In this document: positions 1 through 6,270 of the stretch, in pieces
Layout: each line of letters starts with the position of its first letter
Numbering within the stretch: the first letter of the stretch is position 1
Source: an uncultured Bacillaceae bacterium
GTDB lineage: Bacteria; Bacillota; Bacilli; Bacillales; Amphibacillaceae
Assembly (NCBI GenBank): GCA_945639745.1
Contig: CALZEK010000033.1
Location: forward strand, 1 to 9,972
Direction: 5' to 3'
DNA length: 9,972 bases
The notes under the pieces: model-generated
What the model was told of the DNA's origin: nothing
The model's database searches: none
What the model saw: the letters and a program-made list of their open reading frames with translations, nothing else
Translations under genes and position numbers: made by a program

Positions 1-186
1 ATGTTTAATTGCATTATAAATTCGTATAAACCTTTGAAAATCTTCTGATTCTCTCTTGTCTAATATTTTATAATAATTATTACGATTAAAATACTTATTT
101 TCTCCACTAATCGGATCAAAATTACTTGTCATCTCTATAAAAAAATCTGCATCTTTTTTTGTTATTGTCCCTTCATTCACTGCCAC
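1..186 (-). CDS. Unrecognised protein, 5' part only (runs off the window)
   Basis: A reading frame open from a GTG at 184-186 to base 1 gives 62 residues with no stop. The start is supported by an AAAAGGAG Shine-Dalgarno at 192-199, five bases before the GTG; a second in-frame GTG at 178-180 is a less well spaced alternative. The visible N-terminus is polar, rich in Asp, Glu, Asn, Lys and Tyr (for example residues 12-30 with ADFFIEMTSNFDPISG, then NKYFNRNNYYKILDKRES), with no signal peptide, membrane segment or motif I recognise. It lies downstream of the Fic gene and of a decayed stretch, on the same strand, in the part of the window that does not belong to the conserved ribosomal block. That it is a real gene is inferred from the ribosome binding site plus the uninterrupted, protein-like frame in very AT-rich DNA. 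I do not know its function. Confidence 0.65.
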   Translation of the reverse strand, partial: MAVNEGTITKKDADFFIEMTSNFDPISGENKYFNRNNYYKILDKRESEDFQRFIRIYNAIKH

Positions 187-317
187 ATTCACTCCTTTTA
201 ATATGTAAAATTATTGTTTATTTGAAATTACCTTATCTAAAAGTGATTTTTCTATAATAAATTAACCATTAAAATTCGTAACTTCGCTTATTAAACATTC
301 ACTATTTCCTATATAAA
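187..317. other. AT-rich intergenic spacer
   Basis: This stretch is strongly AT-rich and full of stops on both strands. On the minus strand it holds the Shine-Dalgarno of the partial gene (192-199) and a TATTAT-like hexamer in the 250s with no good -35 partner. I see no convincing promoter, repeat or RNA structure. Confidence 0.4.
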
Positions 318-531
318 TCATCTATTTAATATCTCTTCGAAATCATTTATTAGAGGTGTTTTAAATTCTTCATGTTATACAACTTCATTTTTTTCATCTT
401 ACACTAAATGAAAATTCAGTATCTGGAGCTTTTCAAGCCTCTTCTGAGTACTTTTCATAGATATATTCAAGACTTCTACTTGGTTCTTCACGAGCATGGT
501 ACAGATAACAGAATATATAAGATATGTTCAT
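318..531 (-). pseudogene. Possible decayed reading frame downstream of fic
   Basis: On the minus strand an ATG at 529-531 opens 32 codons (including YLYHAREEPSRSLEYIYEKY) that end in TGA at 433-435. The same frame continues past it as KAPDTEFSFSVR to a TGA at 394-396. Shifting by one base near 396-398 gives DEKNEVV, a TAA at 375-377, then HEEFKTPLINDFEEILNR and a TGA at 318-320. The pieces look like real, charged, helix-forming protein interrupted by two stops and a frameshift. There is no ribosome binding site before the ATG, which lies 2 bases past the Fic stop codon. I infer the remnant of a gene whose 5' part has been lost, perhaps when the fic segment arrived. I cannot name the family, and chance open stretches in AT-rich DNA remain possible. 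Confidence 0.4.
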
Positions 532-533
532 GT

Positions 534-1262
534 TCACTTAATCGTACTTAAATATAAATCAAGTGAATCTTCAATTTCCTTTTCAACAAGTGTTATAAAA
601 TTGCTGTAATCTTCTGTCATATGCGCTTTATCAAGCGCATCATAATAACTCAATCGATTTTCAATTTTAATAATCACCGGAGGAAATCCATCTTTCATTA
701 ACTCAAGATTTAGCAATAATCTAGCCGTTCTGCCATTTCCATCTATAAAAGGATGAATCCCTACAAACATTGTATGTAACATTGCTCCTCGTTGGATTGG
801 ATGAAGGGAGTTGCTTTCTTCATCATACCACTTCATCATCTGCTCTATTTTCTCATGGATCAAATAGTGAGCAGGGGGTACATGATCGGCACCAGAAATA
901 AAAACTTGTTCATCACGATAAACACCTGCATATTCATCTTCAATTCCTTTTAACACAAGTCTGTGGAGATTTTTTATTTGCCACTCTGAAAGAGATTCTT
1001 TATTTCTAACAATTTCTTCTACATAACGAATCGCATCTCTATGGTTAATTACTTCTAAATGTTCTCTTAACGTTTTTCCACCTACTGTTATTCCCTCTAA
1101 AACAACCTTTGTTTCATTTAATGTTAATGTATTCCCTTCAATTGCATTCGAATTATATGTCCACTCTAAAAATAATTTTTCTTGTAAGGTTCGTACTGTG
1201 TGGGTTGGCAGAGGACGAGCAGCATCTAACTGTTCTTTCTTTTTATGAATTCTACTTAACAA
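534..1262 (-). CDS. Fic family protein, class II (probable AMP-transferase)
   Basis: Fic-domain protein of about 242 residues. The numbers here count from the upstream GTG at 1271 (245 residues). The core HPFIDGNGRTAR at 173-184 is a complete HxFxDGNGRxxR motif with the catalytic His, the Asp and the phosphate-binding Gly-Asn-Gly-Arg, so AMP transfer from ATP to a hydroxyl side chain is expected. An SNAIEG motif at 41-46 matches the inhibitory (S/T)xxxE(G/N) helix; lying N-terminal to the core, it marks class II autoinhibited Fic. The flap hairpin around residues 122-134 (VFISGADHVPP) is also present. No separate antitoxin gene is beside it, which fits internal inhibition. The target is unknown. 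The GTG at 1269-1271 is embedded in a GAGGTGA Shine-Dalgarno, so the TTG at 1260-1262 is the better start. The gene has its own promoter and follows the rpsI terminator. It is an accessory gene beside the ribosomal cluster. Confidence 0.9.
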   Translation of the reverse strand: MLSRIHKKKEQLDAARPLPTHTVRTLQEKLFLEWTYNSNAIEGNTLTLNETKVVLEGITVGGKTLREHLEVINHRDAIRYVEEIVRNKESLSEWQIKNLHRLVLKGIEDEYAGVYRDEQVFISGADHVPPAHYLIHEKIEQMMKWYDEESNSLHPIQRGAMLHTMFVGIHPFIDGNGRTARLLLNLELMKDGFPPVIIKIENRLSYYDALDKAHMTEDYSNFITLVEKEIEDSLDLYLSTIK

Positions 1263-1335
1263 ATGATTCACCTCTCTTAATATATTTTATGGTTATGTTA
1301 TCTTTCCCGAACTATTCAAGCATTTATTACTGTTC

Positions 1336-1344
1336 ATTATAACA
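1336..1344 (-). promoter_or_regulatory. Extended -10 promoter for the fic gene
   Basis: On the minus strand TGTTATAAT reads as TGn plus a perfect TATAAT (1336-1341, TG at 1343-1344). No good -35 is visible at 16-18 bases, which extended -10 promoters can tolerate. Transcription would begin near 1329, about 65 bases before the TTG start, just after the rpsI terminator. The call is by inspection only. Confidence 0.55.
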
Positions 1345-1372
1345 TAACACAAATGTGATTCGATTTTTAAAA

Positions 1373-1410
1373 CACAAAAAACCCCCTCCCACCGAAGTGA
1401 GAAAAGGTTT
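1373..1410 (-). terminator. Intrinsic terminator of the rplM-rpsI unit, UUCG tetraloop
   Basis: In the minus-strand transcript, bases 1397-1410 and 1379-1392 form 14 uninterrupted pairs, four of them G-U, closed by a C(UUCG)G tetraloop at 1393-1396. The 3' arm runs into six U residues (1376-1381). It begins 18 bases after the rpsI stop. The four G-U pairs become A-C mismatches in a plus-strand transcript, so the element works in one direction only. Confidence 0.92.
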
Positions 1411-1428
1411 GATATACGTAATATAATA

Positions 1429-1821
1429 TTAACGTTTTGAGAATTGACCACGACGACGAGCTGAACGGAAACCTGGTTTCTTACGCTCTGTCATTCTTGA
1501 GTCACGTGTTAAGAATCCTTCGCTCTTAAGTGCTGAACGGTATTCAGGATCTGCTTGTAATAATGCACGTGAAACACCGTGACGAATCGCTCCTGCTTGA
1601 CCAGTAAATCCACCACCATTAACGTTTACTAAAACGTCATATGTTCCAACAGTATCTGTTGTTACTAATGGTTGGTTTAAAAGTAATAGTTGCGTTTCAT
1701 ACGGGAAATAATCTGCTGCATCACGATTGTTTACAACAACTTTACCAGTTCCTGGCACTAAACGTACGCGAGCAGTTGATGTTTTACGACGACCTGTTCC
1801 ATAATATTGTACTTGTTCCAA
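1429..1821 (-). CDS. rpsI: 30S ribosomal protein S9
   Basis: Ribosomal protein S9 of the small subunit head. The 130 residues are full length for a Bacillus-type S9. Visible hallmarks are the N-terminal [11 protein letters not shown], the central [17 protein letters not shown] and the C-terminal basic tail ending QFSKR, which in known ribosomes reaches the P-site tRNA. The start codon is TTG (1819-1821), supported by AAAGGGAGG eight bases upstream and by the alignment of the first residues with Bacillus S9; no in-frame ATG lies nearby. It follows rplM by 18 bases and ends the two-gene unit before a strong terminator. S9 and L13 are paired in this way throughout Bacilli. Confidence 0.97.
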   Translation of the reverse strand: MEQVQYYGTGRRKTSTARVRLVPGTGKVVVNNRDAADYFPYETQLLLLNQPLVTTDTVGTYDVLVNVNGGGFTGQAGAIRHGVSRALLQADPEYRSALKSEGFLTRDSRMTERKKPGFRSARRRGQFSKR

Positions 1822-1839
1822 TGATTAAACCTCCCTTTA

Positions 1840-2277
1840 TTATCCGCGAAGTTCGTAAACTTCTGGTTTTTGTCCTTGATGATTATGTTCTGAACCTTCA
1901 TAAACATGTAATTTTTTAGCCATTTGACGTCCTAAAGAACCTTTAGGTAACATTCCTTTAACAGCTAATTCAATCATTCTTTCTGAATAATGTTTACGCA
2001 TTTCACCTGCATTACGCTCTTTAAGTCCGCCAGGGAATCCTGAGTGACGGTAATACATTTTATTTTCTAATTTCGAACCTGTTAATTCAATTTTTTCAGC
2101 ATTAATAACGATAATATGATCACCTGTGTCAACATGAGGTGTATATGTTGGTTTATGTTTACCACGTAAAATAGTAGCTACTTCACTTGCTAAACGTCCA
2201 AGACGCTCACCTTCTGCATCGACAACAAACCACTTGCGGTCTACCGTATTTTCATTCGCCATGTAAGTTGTACGCAT
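1840..2277 (-). CDS. rplM: 50S ribosomal protein L13
   Basis: Ribosomal protein L13, an early-assembling 23S rRNA binder. The protein is 145 residues, the usual length. Recognisable parts are the [19 protein letters not shown] region (13-31), YTPHVDTGD (45-53), [11 protein letters not shown] (74-84) and the family signature [11 protein letters not shown] (107-117), ending YELRG. The frame stays open upstream to an ATG at 2364, but the ATG at 2275-2277 is right: it matches the family N-terminus and has a GGAGG six to seven bases upstream, while the upstream part lies in the transcript leader. The gene has its own promoter after truA and is co-transcribed with rpsI. Confidence 0.97.
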   Translation of the reverse strand: MRTTYMANENTVDRKWFVVDAEGERLGRLASEVATILRGKHKPTYTPHVDTGDHIIVINAEKIELTGSKLENKMYYRHSGFPGGLKERNAGEMRKHYSERMIELAVKGMLPKGSLGRQMAKKLHVYEGSEHNHQGQKPEVYELRG

Positions 2278-2370
2278 TTTTTTCCCTCCAAAGTATATTC
2301 CAATTTCCTTTTTGTTATATATCATCATAATCAGATTCCGGGGCCAATTATGGATTATAAACAATAACCA
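2278..2370 (-). promoter_or_regulatory. Structured 5' leader of rplM, possible L13 autoregulatory element
   Basis: The untranslated leader between the predicted transcription start and rplM can fold in two ways that exclude each other. Stem A pairs 2364-2369 with 2352-2358 (six pairs, one bulge, five-base loop). Stem B pairs 2353-2360 with 2325-2332 (eight pairs including one G-U, twenty-base loop holding GGCCCCGG). They compete for 2353-2358. Bacilli are known to carry an L13 leader RNA at this place, thought to bind L13. That this is such an element is inference from position and structure; I cannot confirm a match to the known consensus. Confidence 0.5.
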
Positions 2371-2376
2371 ATCTAC

Positions 2377-2406
2377 ATAATACTACATTATCTCTTTATT
2401 TGTCAA
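2377..2406 (-). promoter_or_regulatory. Sigma-A type promoter for rplM-rpsI
   Basis: On the minus strand a perfect TTGACA (2401-2406) is followed, after 18 bases, by TATTAT (2377-2382), five of six matches to the -10 consensus. It lies in the gap after the truA stop and would start transcription near 2370. It separates rplM-rpsI from the ecf-truA unit, though read-through from truA is possible because no terminator is seen after truA. Confidence 0.8.
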
Positions 2407-2431
2407 GGTTTATCTTTTATCTTACTTAGTT

Positions 2432-3175
2432 TTATTTATAGTTTACTTGCCATAAATAAAGCCCTGATGGAGCTAGCGTTCGACCAACAGCTTGCCGGTC
2501 TTTTTTATCAAATAATTTAGGAATATCTGTTGGTTTATAACGACCTCTACCAACATCCAATATGACACCAGCAATAATTCGCACCATTTGATATAAAAAG
2601 CCATTCCCTTTAAAAATCAATTGAATGGTCTGATCATCTTCTAACATTTCTAAGCTGTTTAACTTTCTTACCTTATGCCCTTTAACAGTTGATTTAGCCG
2701 AAGAGAATGTTGTAAAATCATGTTCACCCACAAAGTAGCGACATGCTTCTTTCATTGCTTGACGGTCTAATTTCCCACTATATTGATGGACATATTTTCT
2801 TTTAAATATATTTGGGACTGATTCATTTAAAATAAAGTAACGATATTCTTTTTCTGTTGCGAGGTATCTCGCATGAAAATTTTCAGCGGCTTTTTCTACT
2901 GTCTCAATATAAATATCTTCAGGTAAAGCATTATTAAAGATATATTTCCATTGTTTAATAGGAATTTTTAAATCTGTTTCAAAGTGAAATACTTGGCCAA
3001 TCGCGTGAACCCCAGCATCGGTTCTTCCAGAACAATGCGTTTCAATTCCTTCACCGCGGCTAATATGCATAAGTGCTTTTTCTATTTCGCCTTGAACAGT
3101 GCGCTTACCAGGTTGCCTTTGGTATCCTAAAAAATCAGAACCGTCATATTTAACTATACATTTCAACTTGTACAT
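2432..3175 (-). CDS. truA: tRNA pseudouridine(38-40) synthase TruA
   Basis: TruA isomerises uridines 38-40 of the tRNA anticodon arm to pseudouridine. The 247-residue protein has the YDGSDFLGYQRQ entry (10-21), the catalytic loop SGRTDAGVHA with Asp53 as nucleophile, a KEYRYFI segment (109-115) and the C-terminal GNGFLYQMVRIIAG (190-203). The S. aureus protein I remember reads SSRTDRGVHA at this place, so the sequence is more Bacillus-like. A GTG lies three codons upstream (3182-3184), but it forms part of the AGGTG ribosome binding site; the ATG at 3173-3175 sits nine bases after the AGG and gives the expected N-terminus MYKLKC. The gene follows ecfT by 30 bases, the usual Bacilli order, so it is probably expressed with the ECF genes. 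Confidence 0.95.
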   Translation of the reverse strand: MYKLKCIVKYDGSDFLGYQRQPGKRTVQGEIEKALMHISRGEGIETHCSGRTDAGVHAIGQVFHFETDLKIPIKQWKYIFNNALPEDIYIETVEKAAENFHARYLATEKEYRYFILNESVPNIFKRKYVHQYSGKLDRQAMKEACRYFVGEHDFTTFSSAKSTVKGHKVRKLNSLEMLEDDQTIQLIFKGNGFLYQMVRIIAGVILDVGRGRYKPTDIPKLFDKKDRQAVGRTLAPSGLYLWQVNYK

Positions 3176-3205
3176 CAGATGCACCTACTTCTTTATGCCT
3201 TCATT

Positions 3206-4006
3206 TTATTGTCTAATGATTATTAAACCGATTGTCAACAAGATGAATAAGCCAAATATTAAATAATCTTTTAATGTAAACTTTAATTCTCTTAGCTTTG
3301 ATCGCCCTTCGCCGCCTTGATAACCACGTGACTCCATAGCCATCGCGAGCTCTTCTGCCCGTTTAAATGCACTAACAAATAACGGAACGAGTAAAGGAAC
3401 TATTGCTTTAACTCTTTCTTTAATTGGACCTGTTCTAAAATCAACACCTCTTGACGCTTGAGCTTTTGATATTTTATCTGTTTCTTGCATTAATGTGGGA
3501 ATAAAGCGTAATGATATTGACATCATCAAGGCAAGCTCATGTACGGGAAACTTTACTTTATTTAAAGGATGCAATAAGGCTTCAATAGCATCAGTTATTT
3601 CAATAGGTGTTGTTGTTAATGTTAAAAGCGAAGTCATAAATATCAACAGACCAAACCTAAGTGAAATCATCAATCCCTGCTTTACACCACCTGAATAAAT
3701 TTCAAGTGTGAAGATTTGATAAATCACTTCACCCTCTTTTGTGACAAAGAGGTGTAAAATAAACGTAAATAATATAAGGAACCAAACAGGTGTTAAACCC
3801 TTAATAACATAACGGATAGGTATTCGCGTATTAATTAAACTTATTAATACAAATGCTGAGAGTAGTCCATAGCTTGCTGCGTTATTTGCCAGAAATACAA
3901 TAATAACATAGAAAAAGATAACAATTATTTTCGATCTAGGATCTAATCTATGAATGAGTGAATTACCTGGAACATATTGACCTATAACCATTGAACCACC
4001 CATCAT
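3206..4006 (-). CDS. ecfT: ECF transporter transmembrane coupling protein EcfT
   Basis: EcfT is the membrane scaffold that joins the two ATPases to an exchangeable substrate-binding S component. The protein is 266 residues. Hydrophobic segments lie at about 27-45, 46-60, 70-88, 110-132 and 246-264, with a cytosolic helical region between. The two conserved coupling motifs appear as SRG at 185-187 (in [10 protein letters not shown]) and SRG at 226-228 (MESRGY); the first is often ARG in relatives. The stretch [17 protein letters not shown] (156-172) is also family-typical. The ATG at 4004-4006 overlaps the ecfA2 stop as ATGA, so translation is probably coupled; a second ATG follows directly (4001-4003). 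No S component is encoded here, as expected for the shared group II module that serves several unlinked vitamin or metal S proteins. Confidence 0.95.
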   Translation of the reverse strand: MMGGSMVIGQYVPGNSLIHRLDPRSKIIVIFFYVIIVFLANNAASYGLLSAFVLISLINTRIPIRYVIKGLTPVWFLILFTFILHLFVTKEGEVIYQIFTLEIYSGGVKQGLMISLRFGLLIFMTSLLTLTTTPIEITDAIEALLHPLNKVKFPVHELALMMSISLRFIPTLMQETDKISKAQASRGVDFRTGPIKERVKAIVPLLVPLFVSAFKRAEELAMAMESRGYQGGEGRSKLRELKFTLKDYLIFGLFILLTIGLIIIRQ

Positions 4007-4869
4007 GCATAATCTCCCTTATATGTCTTTTGAATATAATCTGCAAGTTCATCAATTGATTTAACAGACACTTCGTCTTCTAATGAAAATTTTTTAAGGT
4101 AATTTTTTAAAAATAAAATAGATTCAGGTACATCTAAATTTACCCGTCTTAATTCATTAATCTTTAACAAAACATCCTCTGGCTTACCTTCCATATATAC
4201 TTCACCTTTATTCATAATAATGATATGATCAGCATATTTTAATGCATCTTCCATACTATGTGTGACTAAAATAGTCGTCACTTTCTCTGTTTGATGAAGC
4301 TCATAAAACATATTCATTATTTCTTTTTGTCCACGTGGATCTAATCCAGCTGTGGGCTCATCCAAAACGAACACTTCTGGTTGAGTCGCGAGCACACCTG
4401 CGATTGCAACACGACGCATCTGTCCGCCACTCAGTTCAAATGGAGAACGTTCCAGTAATGCTTCTGGCAGGCCAACTTTAGGAATGACCTCTTGAATTCT
4501 TTGATTAATTTCAGTTTCTGAAACACCAAAGTTCATCGGTCCAAATGCAATATCTTTAGCTACTGTTTCTTCAAATAATTGATGCTCTGGATATTGAAAG
4601 ACAGCTCCAACTTTACTTCTTAATAATTTAATATCTTTTTCTTTTTTTTCTTTTGATAATATAAATGGTCCCACTTGTACAGTTCCTTCAGTTGGTATTG
4701 TTAATCCATTTAAATGTTGAATTAATGTCGATTTACCAGACCCTGTATGACCGATAATTGCAACAAAAGAACCTGAGGGAATATGAAATGAAATATTATT
4801 TAATGCGCGATGTGAAAATGGTGAGCCTGCTTGATATGTGTAACCTACGTTTTTGAATGTAATATCCAT
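4003..4869 (-). CDS. ecfA2: ECF transporter ATP-binding protein EcfA2
   Basis: Second ATPase of the energy-coupling module, 288 residues. The ABC motifs are intact: Walker [10 protein letters not shown] (40-48), Q-loop FQYPEHQLF with Gln92, signature LSGGQ (146-150), Walker B VFVLDE (166-171) followed by PTAGLDPRG, and the switch His204. [10 protein letters not shown] and the C-terminal extension beyond residue 230 are typical of EcfA2. The start at 4867-4869 lies inside the end of ecfA1 (25-base overlap) with GGAGG four bases upstream, so translation is probably coupled. It would pair with EcfA1 and bind the EcfT coupling helices at the inner membrane face, using ATP hydrolysis to drive uptake. 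Confidence 0.95.
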   Translation of the reverse strand: MDITFKNVGYTYQAGSPFSHRALNNISFHIPSGSFVAIIGHTGSGKSTLIQHLNGLTIPTEGTVQVGPFILSKEKKEKDIKLLRSKVGAVFQYPEHQLFEETVAKDIAFGPMNFGVSETEINQRIQEVIPKVGLPEALLERSPFELSGGQMRRVAIAGVLATQPEVFVLDEPTAGLDPRGQKEIMNMFYELHQTEKVTTILVTHSMEDALKYADHIIIMNKGEVYMEGKPEDVLLKINELRRVNLDVPESILFLKNYLKKFSLEDEVSVKSIDELADYIQKTYKGDYA

Positions 4870-5684
4870 AGTTCCTCCAATAATTCTTTGTCATTTAAAG
4901 GTTCGTTTTGTATGTCGACATTTCTTTCTTTTAACGCTTCAGTTAATGAAGTTATAAAAGGTATATCTAATCCCATATTTTTTAATGCTGTTCTTTCAGT
5001 AAATAATTGTCTCGGCTCTGTTATCTTCCATATTTCACCCTTGTTTAAAACAATGACTCGATTTGCTTGCGCAACTTCATTTAAATCATGCGTAATTGTC
5101 ACTAATGAGAGCGATTCAGCCCCTCTAACCTCAGCTACAGTTGCCATGATTTCTGCACGGCCTCGTGGATCTAACATCACCGTTGCTTCATCTAAAATAA
5201 GTAAGTTAGGTGAAACTGCTAAAATCCCCGCAATGGCAATGCGTTGCTTTTGACCTCCTGATAAACGATGAGGTTCGATTAAACGGTACTCTGTCATCTC
5301 AACAGCTTCAAGCGAGCTTTGAATCCGTTCAATCATCAATTGACGCTCCATCCCTCTATTTTCCATTCCAAAAGCAATGTCGTCTTGTACCGTTGCACCT
5401 ACAAACTGGTTATCTGGATTTTGAAACACCATACCAATATCACGTCTAATATCCCAGACAGTTTCAGATGTTAATTTTGTTCCATTAACATAAATTTCGC
5501 CTTCATTAGGAAATAATAAACCATTCATTAATTTAGCGATTGTTGATTTACCAGATCCATTATGACCTATAATCGAAACCCATTCATCTCTTTCAATTAT
5601 AAAAGAGCAGTCTTTCAATGCCCAAGGACTTTCTTCATTATATCTAAAAGAAACATTAGTAAATTCTACTAAAGGTGTATTCAT
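4845..5684 (-). CDS. ecfA1: ECF transporter ATP-binding protein EcfA1
   Basis: First ATPase of the energy-coupling module, 279 residues. Walker [10 protein letters not shown] (40-48), Q-loop [11 protein letters not shown] with Gln88, signature LSGGQ (141-145), Walker B LLILDEAT (161-168) followed by VMLDPRGR, and switch His199 are all present. [10 protein letters not shown] and [10 protein letters not shown] are the usual EcfA1 variants and separate it from the neighbouring EcfA2. The ATG at 5682-5684 is preceded by AAGGAG at a somewhat long spacing of eleven bases. It is the first gene after the rplQ terminator and has a candidate promoter at 5724-5753, so the ECF genes form a separate unit, as in other Bacilli where this cassette follows rplQ. 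Confidence 0.95.
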   Translation of the reverse strand: MNTPLVEFTNVSFRYNEESPWALKDCSFIIERDEWVSIIGHNGSGKSTIAKLMNGLLFPNEGEIYVNGTKLTSETVWDIRRDIGMVFQNPDNQFVGATVQDDIAFGMENRGMERQLMIERIQSSLEAVEMTEYRLIEPHRLSGGQKQRIAIAGILAVSPNLLILDEATVMLDPRGRAEIMATVAEVRGAESLSLVTITHDLNEVAQANRVIVLNKGEIWKITEPRQLFTERTALKNMGLDIPFITSLTEALKERNVDIQNEPLNDKELLEELWILHSKT

Positions 5685-5723
5685 AGCTTAGCCGACTCCT
5701 TCTGTATTCTTCATCCATTTCAT

Positions 5724-5753
5724 ATTATACACGAAAAAGGGCTTTGTTTTCTA
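5724..5753 (-). promoter_or_regulatory. Candidate promoter for ecfA1-ecfA2-ecfT-truA
   Basis: On the minus strand TAGAAA (5748-5753, four of six matches) and a perfect TATAAT (5724-5729) are separated by 18 bases. It lies between the rplQ terminator and ecfA1. The weak -35 makes it moderate evidence; the ECF genes could also depend on read-through. Confidence 0.55.
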
Positions 5754-5772
5754 TAAAACACAAAAAGGGCTT
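5734..5772. repeat. Direct repeat of AAAAAGGGCTT around the rplQ terminator
   Basis: The 11-mer AAAAAGGGCTT occurs at 5734-5744 and 5762-5772. The second copy is the 3' arm and U-tract of the rplQ terminator; the first lies in the spacer of the ecfA1 promoter. Between them sits a small GTTTT-CTAT-AAAAC inverted repeat (5746-5759). Confidence 0.8.
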
Positions 5773-5812
5773 GGATAACCTCTCGTTTACTTTGAGGTCA
5801 TATCCCGCCCTT
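5762..5812 (-). terminator. Intrinsic terminator after rplQ
   Basis: In the minus-strand transcript AAGGGC (5807-5812), GGATA (5801-5805) and ACCTC (5794-5798) pair in order with GAGGT (5778-5782), TATCC (5773-5777) and GCCCTT (5765-5770), with a two-base bulge and a small internal loop. A run of five U residues (5762-5766) follows directly. It lies 29 bases after the rplQ stop and closes the ribosomal cluster. Confidence 0.88.
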
Positions 5813-5841
5813 CTATACGTGCATGAATTAAATTATTTAAT

Positions 5842-6234
5842 TTAGTTAGTTTCTTTTGCTAATTCTTCAACTAATTCAATAATAACCATATTAGCTCCGT
5901 CTCCACGACGTGGCCCTAATTTCATAATACGTGTATAGCCACCTTGTCTTTCTAAGTGACTCTCAGATTCATTGTAGCGTTCAGCTATTTCACCAAACAA
6001 CTTTTGTAAAACTGTTGTATCTTCTAAGTTTCTTTCATAAAGAACAGATGCAGCTTGTCTACGAGCATGTAAATCTCCACGCTTAGCTAATGTTACAAGC
6101 TTATCTACTACTTTTCGTAATTCTTTAGCTTTTTCTTCTGTTGTTTCGATACGTCCGTAAGCAATTACGTCTGTTGCTAAATTACGAAGCAAAGCTGTAC
6201 GGTTATCGGTTCTACGACCTAATTTTCTAGCCAT
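5842..6234 (-). CDS. rplQ: 50S ribosomal protein L17
   Basis: L17 binds 23S rRNA near the exit of the peptide tunnel. Family hallmarks are [18 protein letters not shown] (3-20), [14 protein letters not shown] (27-40), [13 protein letters not shown] (49-61) and [20 protein letters not shown] (95-114). It has 130 residues against about 120-122 in Bacillus and S. aureus. The excess has two sources: an insertion of about six residues (NESESHL, 88-94) before ERQGGYTR, and an eight-residue tail EELAKETN after the usual IIELV ending. The start at 6232-6234 has GGAGG eight bases upstream. It follows rpoA by 36 bases, the standard order, and ends at the terminator at 5762-5812. Confidence 0.97.
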   Translation of the reverse strand: MARKLGRRTDNRTALLRNLATDVIAYGRIETTEEKAKELRKVVDKLVTLAKRGDLHARRQAASVLYERNLEDTTVLQKLFGEIAERYNESESHLERQGGYTRIMKLGPRRGDGANMVIIELVEELAKETN

Positions 6235-6270
6235 GAGTCAACCCTCCTTTTTAACTGTGTAATGATTTAA

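Noticed and set aside
2278..2364. A 29-residue N-terminal extension of L13 starting at ATG 2362-2364
   Set aside because: It has no ribosome binding site, is not protein-like, overlaps the leader stems, and the family N-terminus begins at 2277 behind a GGAGG.
4845..4869. A 25-base overlap of ecfA1 and ecfA2 as an error or frameshift
   Set aside because: Both frames are full length with all motifs, and ecfA2 has a good ribosome binding site within ecfA1, so this is ordinary translational coupling.
4831..5449. Plus-strand open frames opposite ecfA1 and ecfA2
   Set aside because: They lie opposite intact ABC ATPase genes, have no plausible ribosome binding site or domain, and are antisense shadows. 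The same holds for the other plus-strand frames in the window.
3206..5684. A missing S component as a sign of a broken or novel ECF transporter
   Set aside because: Group II ECF modules in Bacilli normally encode only EcfA1, EcfA2 and EcfT here; S components are elsewhere in the genome.
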